Shown one piece after another: positions 13,684 to 16,197 of a DNA stretch of 16,197 bases. The stretch covers positions 1 through 16,197 of the forward strand of contig JAHJDS010000373.1 of the NCBI GenBank assembly GCA_018812395.1, written 5' to 3'. The DNA is from Pseudomonadota bacterium. Lineage in GTDB: Bacteria; Desulfobacterota; Desulfarculia; Desulfarculales; JAHJDS01. Position numbers and translations under genes: made by a program. Every line of letters starts with the position of its first letter. Position 1 is the stretch's first letter. The notes beneath the pieces were generated by a model. It was not told the DNA's origin. It made no database searches and saw only the letters and a list, made by a program, of their open reading frames with translations.

Positions 13684-15765
13684 CTATCGCCGGAAACGGG
13701 AGCGCAGGGCCAGGATGAACATGGTGAATAGGCCGGTTCCGAAGATGGTCTGAGCGAGGGTGATGGCCTTGACCTTGAAGCCGAGCATGTATAGGTCCGT
13801 TCCGTAAAACTTGAGGGGCAAGACGTGTTGGACGGAGTAGACCAGACAGGAGCCGAGGTGTTTCCACCAATTGAATTCGTTAGCCACGTTCACGCAGGCG
13901 CGGCCTTTGGGGCAGGATAGCAAGGTGGCCTGTTCAATGGAGGTCAGCCAGAAGTAGAGGCCGGTCGTTATCCCGATCAAGAGTAAAATCCAGAAGGCCG
14001 TCCGAATGTAGCGCTCCCCATATCCGTTGAGGGCCTTGTAAAGCCCGAGCATCCGAGCTCGCCAGCGGTGACCGCTGAGATAGGGACGTTTGCGACGGTC
14101 GGGCTGGAACCATGTCCGGGACAAACGCCAAGTTCTTTCCGGGCGTTGATCCCCGATGCGGGCCGGGTCGTAGACGTTGTGCAGCCGCTTCATTTCCATA
14201 TTGGCGAAGTGGAAGTCTCCGGCTGCAATGGGCTCCCGGGTATTTTCCAGCGACTGCTTGAGTTGCAAGGCTACGGACTGGACGTCAATGGGCCGGGTTC
14301 GGGCGCGGTCAATTTGGAAATCCCATGCCAGGTCGTAGGACCATTTGAATCGGACATGAAGCCGGCCATTAATGCGGTGGAAGTTGACCGGGACACCCTT
14401 TTCCATCTCGTCGTGAATTCTGTCCCATTCATCATCTGTGATTGCAAAGAACCACCGCCAGTTTGAGACATACACCGGTCGCCTTTTGATCACGGACCCG
14501 GTCAGCCGTTCGTCAAATAAAAAACGCTGACGGGAGATAGGCAAGAACCAAAAATATTTTCTGCGGTCCCGGCCCCAGGTACAGCCGATGAATCGGGTCT
14601 GGTTTATCTGGGAGTAGAGGAAAGACAGCCAGGTCATGTCCACCTGCTGGAACAGGGTCCGTGACAGGTCATCGTCGTGGAAGATGGCCGGACCGTGAAA
14701 GGAGGTGTCTACGAAGCTGAGATCAGGTGGGGCGGGACGGACTAGGTTGCCGGTCAACTGGCGATCATATTCCGACCGTGCTTTATCAGATTGGCTGTCT
14801 TCTATGGTTTTGGCCAGAACATTTTCAAGATTGGTTTGTTCAAAGCCGCCCAGACTGTTAAACCAGGCCACACCCCTAAAAACTGCCTTGTCGAACCCTG
14901 CCTGGTCGCCGAACCGGGCGGCTGTGAATCTAGCCCGGTCGCCGAATTTTGTCTCAATGAAAAAAGTACGGTCTCCGAACCGGGCCCCTCGGAAATCGGC
15001 TTTATCACCGAAGCTCGCCAGATGAAAGTCGGCTGAGCCGCCGAATGTTGCTCCGCGGAACTCTGCTCCATGGCCGAATGTCGCTTCAAAAAACCTCGCC
15101 CTACGTCCAAATCGTGCTGCTTGAAACTCCGCCCGGTCCCCGAATGTAGTATTCTCGAAGTTCGCCCGATCACCGAACGTTGCTTGTGAGAAACCAGCCC
15201 AGTCGCCGAACGTCGCCTCATTAAAAACCGTATCGTCGCCGAATATTGATTTGAAGAATCCCAAGGTGGAACGTCTGGTTATGTATAAGAATTCAAAATG
15301 GTCCAACATCCGCCCATAGAATAACGATTGTTTACCGAATGTCGCTTGTGTAAAATCTGCCTGGTTTCCGAATTTGCATTCAGTCAAGGAAACGTTATCA
15401 CCGAATACACACAATTCAAAGTTAACCGGCTCGACGTTTTTTATACCTGTTGTGTCGGGGCCTCCTCTTTCGTAGCTTGGCCGGAAGTCATGGCCCTTCA
15501 ACTCGAATCCATCAGGGAACTCGAAGCCGGTGAAATCACGTTCCGCACCGGTCTTGTCGGCCTCGTCCTCTTGAATTATATGGTAGAAACGCTCCGTGAA
15601 GTCTTTGGCCAGGCACGGATTGTCCCGCTTTTTAACAAGAGGAATGTGGAAGATACAGAACTCGTGGCCCGGCTCGGCCTTTCGATGACATCTTTTAAGG
15701 CGATTAAAAAAATCTTCGGAGACTTTTTTCTTGATCCTTTCATCTGGCCATTTGCATTGGGCCAT
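13684..15765 (-). CDS. Pentapeptide-type repeat membrane protein with N-terminal Cys/His motif and C-terminal two-helix pore-like domain
   Basis: The 693-residue product has three parts. Residues 1-45 contain C4, C26, C37 and H40 (C-x21-C-x10-C-x2-H), a probable small metal-binding motif seen at the head of other pentapeptide proteins. Residues 119-304 hold fifteen 11-residue units of the form AxFGDxAxFxx, three at 119-151 and twelve at 173-304, which should fold as a right-handed beta solenoid of the pentapeptide type. After a basic, Trp-rich linker there are two membrane helices (about 590-608 and 664-687) separated by a loop with a short hydrophobic segment (LVYSVQHVLPLKFYG). This is the layout of two-helix ion channels but without a TVGYG-like filter. 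The ATG has AGGAG seven bases upstream. Base composition is visibly less GC-rich than the catabolic locus, suggesting separate acquisition. The function is unknown; membrane sensing or channel activity is a guess. Confidence 0.85.
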   Translation of the reverse strand: MAQCKWPDERIKKKVSEDFFNRLKRCHRKAEPGHEFCIFHIPLVKKRDNPCLAKDFTERFYHIIQEDEADKTGAERDFTGFEFPDGFELKGHDFRPSYERGGPDTTGIKNVEPVNFELCVFGDNVSLTECKFGNQADFTQATFGKQSLFYGRMLDHFEFLYITRRSTLGFFKSIFGDDTVFNEATFGDWAGFSQATFGDRANFENTTFGDRAEFQAARFGRRARFFEATFGHGAEFRGATFGGSADFHLASFGDKADFRGARFGDRTFFIETKFGDRARFTAARFGDQAGFDKAVFRGVAWFNSLGGFEQTNLENVLAKTIEDSQSDKARSEYDRQLTGNLVRPAPPDLSFVDTSFHGPAIFHDDDLSRTLFQQVDMTWLSFLYSQINQTRFIGCTWGRDRRKYFWFLPISRQRFLFDERLTGSVIKRRPVYVSNWRWFFAITDDEWDRIHDEMEKGVPVNFHRINGRLHVRFKWSYDLAWDFQIDRARTRPIDVQSVALQLKQSLENTREPIAAGDFHFANMEMKRLHNVYDPARIGDQRPERTWRLSRTWFQPDRRKRPYLSGHRWRARMLGLYKALNGYGERYIRTAFWILLLIGITTGLYFWLTSIEQATLLSCPKGRACVNVANEFNWWKHLGSCLVYSVQHVLPLKFYGTDLYMLGFKVKAITLAQTIFGTGLFTMFILALRSRFRR
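14854..15249 (-). repeat. Twelve 33-base coding repeats (11-residue units)
   Basis: This stretch encodes residues 173-304 of the pentapeptide-type protein as twelve consecutive 33-base units whose products match AxFGDxAxFxx. The FGD codons recur exactly every 33 bases, while other positions drift, so this is an old protein repeat and not a recent DNA expansion. Three further units sit at 15313-15411, separated by an interruption of 21 codons. Confidence 0.85.
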
Positions 15766-15797
15766 TGGCAGACTCCTGGAAAGAAACAGTTGGGATC

Positions 15798-15826
15798 ATT
15801 ATGGCTGGGTTTGGGGCCAAAGACAA
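15798..15826 (-). promoter_or_regulatory. Promoter of the pentapeptide-repeat gene
   Basis: On the minus strand TTGTCT (15826 to 15821) precedes CATAAT (15803 to 15798) by 17 bases, four and five of six consensus matches. The start point would be near 15791, about 25 bases before the ATG, which fits the AGGAG ribosome site. Confidence 0.6.
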
Positions 15827-16148
15827 CCCAAAATAGATGAAAATCATTTTCAGGCTTGCGGCCACGCACCCCCTCACCCTGGCCCTCTCCCCCCCCTGCC
15901 GAGGGCAGAGGGGATAAAGGTTTGGCCGCTGGTGTCGCCTCGCGGCCCAGTGGCCTGGGGCGCGGGCGACCCATTTACGGCCGCGCATCCTATTTGTCGG
16001 AGTGACAAGGGTTGCCTTAGTTGGAACCGAGTAATGCTGTACGACCGTGAGGGGTACTTAGGTGTAATTGCTAAAGAGGTTGTTCACACGGTTCCAAGCA
16101 TGGAGACTGGTGATTGACAAAGTCATCAGCTCGAACTTGGAGGGCCGC
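15827..16148. other. Intergenic region with no convincing gene; C-rich dispersed-type repeat
   Basis: No reading frame here looks like a real protein. At 15868-15913 there is a C-rich block, CCCCTCACCCTGGCCCTCTC followed by more C, with complementary arms CCCTCT (15883-15888) and AGAGGG (15907-15912) and an inner CTGCC/GGCAG hairpin. Blocks of this kind (CCCTCACCC...CCCTCTCCC) are scattered in many proteobacterial genomes. A weaker inverted pair, GTCGCC (15934-15939) and GGCGAC (15965-15970), follows. From about 15990 composition becomes more balanced, perhaps marking the edge of a mobile element. Confidence 0.5.
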
Positions 16149-16197
16149 ATGAACAACCACCATTACAATGCCAGAACAACCGTTTTCAGTCGAGTCC
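16149..16197 (+). CDS. Probable IS481-family transposase, N-terminal fragment cut by right edge
   Basis: An ATG at 16149 preceded by GGAGGG (4 bases away) opens a frame that runs off the window. The 16 visible residues, MNNHHYNARTTVFSRV, resemble the conserved start of IS481-type transposases, which commonly read MNxHxNARTTxxSR before the helix-turn-helix. Only these residues support the call. I could not identify the element's terminal inverted repeat upstream. An unrelated small protein start is possible. Confidence 0.5.
   Translation, partial: MNNHHYNARTTVFSRV

Noticed and set aside
13377..13718. Small plus-strand open frame after the Mo subunit
   Set aside because: It runs through the intrinsic terminator and the hairpin repeats, has no ribosome site and no recognisable content.
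14854..15411. Periodic repeats suggesting a CRISPR array
   Set aside because: The period is 33 bases with no separate spacers, it stays in one reading frame, and it encodes a continuous protein solenoid.

Overview
The window is about two-thirds GC DNA from a bacterium that lives anaerobically, most likely a high-GC Desulfobacterota (deltaproteobacterial) species. That placement is an inference from gene content and style; no rRNA or housekeeping marker is present.

Bases 1 to 13425 form one divergent catabolic locus. Leftward from about 9060 runs a tightly packed operon: a family III CoA-transferase, a branched-chain-amino-acid-type ABC transporter (livH, livM, livG, livF, with no binding protein), a B12-binding mutase small subunit, a methylmalonyl-CoA-mutase-like large subunit, and a hydantoinase/oxoprolinase A protein cut by the left edge. 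Rightward from about 9054 runs a second operon: the FAD, [2Fe-2S] and molybdopterin subunits of a 4-hydroxybenzoyl-CoA-reductase-type molybdenum enzyme, with an unrecognised 160-residue protein between the first two. It ends at a strong intrinsic terminator. The operons share a compact control region (9020-9095) in which two good sigma70-type promoters face each other symmetrically around a 21-bp near-palindrome.

Molybdenum hydroxylase, ATP-dependent hydantoinase, family III CoA-transferase, B12-dependent acyl-CoA mutase and ABC uptake is the enzyme set described for anaerobic indole-3-acetate degradation in Azoarcus/Aromatoleum. There the order proposed is ring hydroxylation to 2-oxoindoleacetate, hydrolytic opening of the lactam, CoA transfer to the arylsuccinate, then mutase rearrangement to a benzylmalonyl-CoA. 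I propose that this locus encodes that pathway or a close relative. The mutase keeps the Tyr and Arg typical of dicarboxylyl-CoA substrates. The oxidoreductase carries the [4Fe-4S] insertion of 4-hydroxybenzoyl-CoA reductase, so another aromatic substrate remains possible.

Bases 13426 to 13683 are a hairpin-rich gap between convergent genes. Bases 13684 to 15765 (minus strand) hold a less GC-rich gene for a 693-residue pentapeptide-type repeat protein with an N-terminal Cys/His motif and a C-terminal two-helix, pore-like membrane domain. It has its own promoter. The right end is non-coding apart from the first 16 codons of what looks like an IS481-type transposase, so the locus may border mobile DNA.
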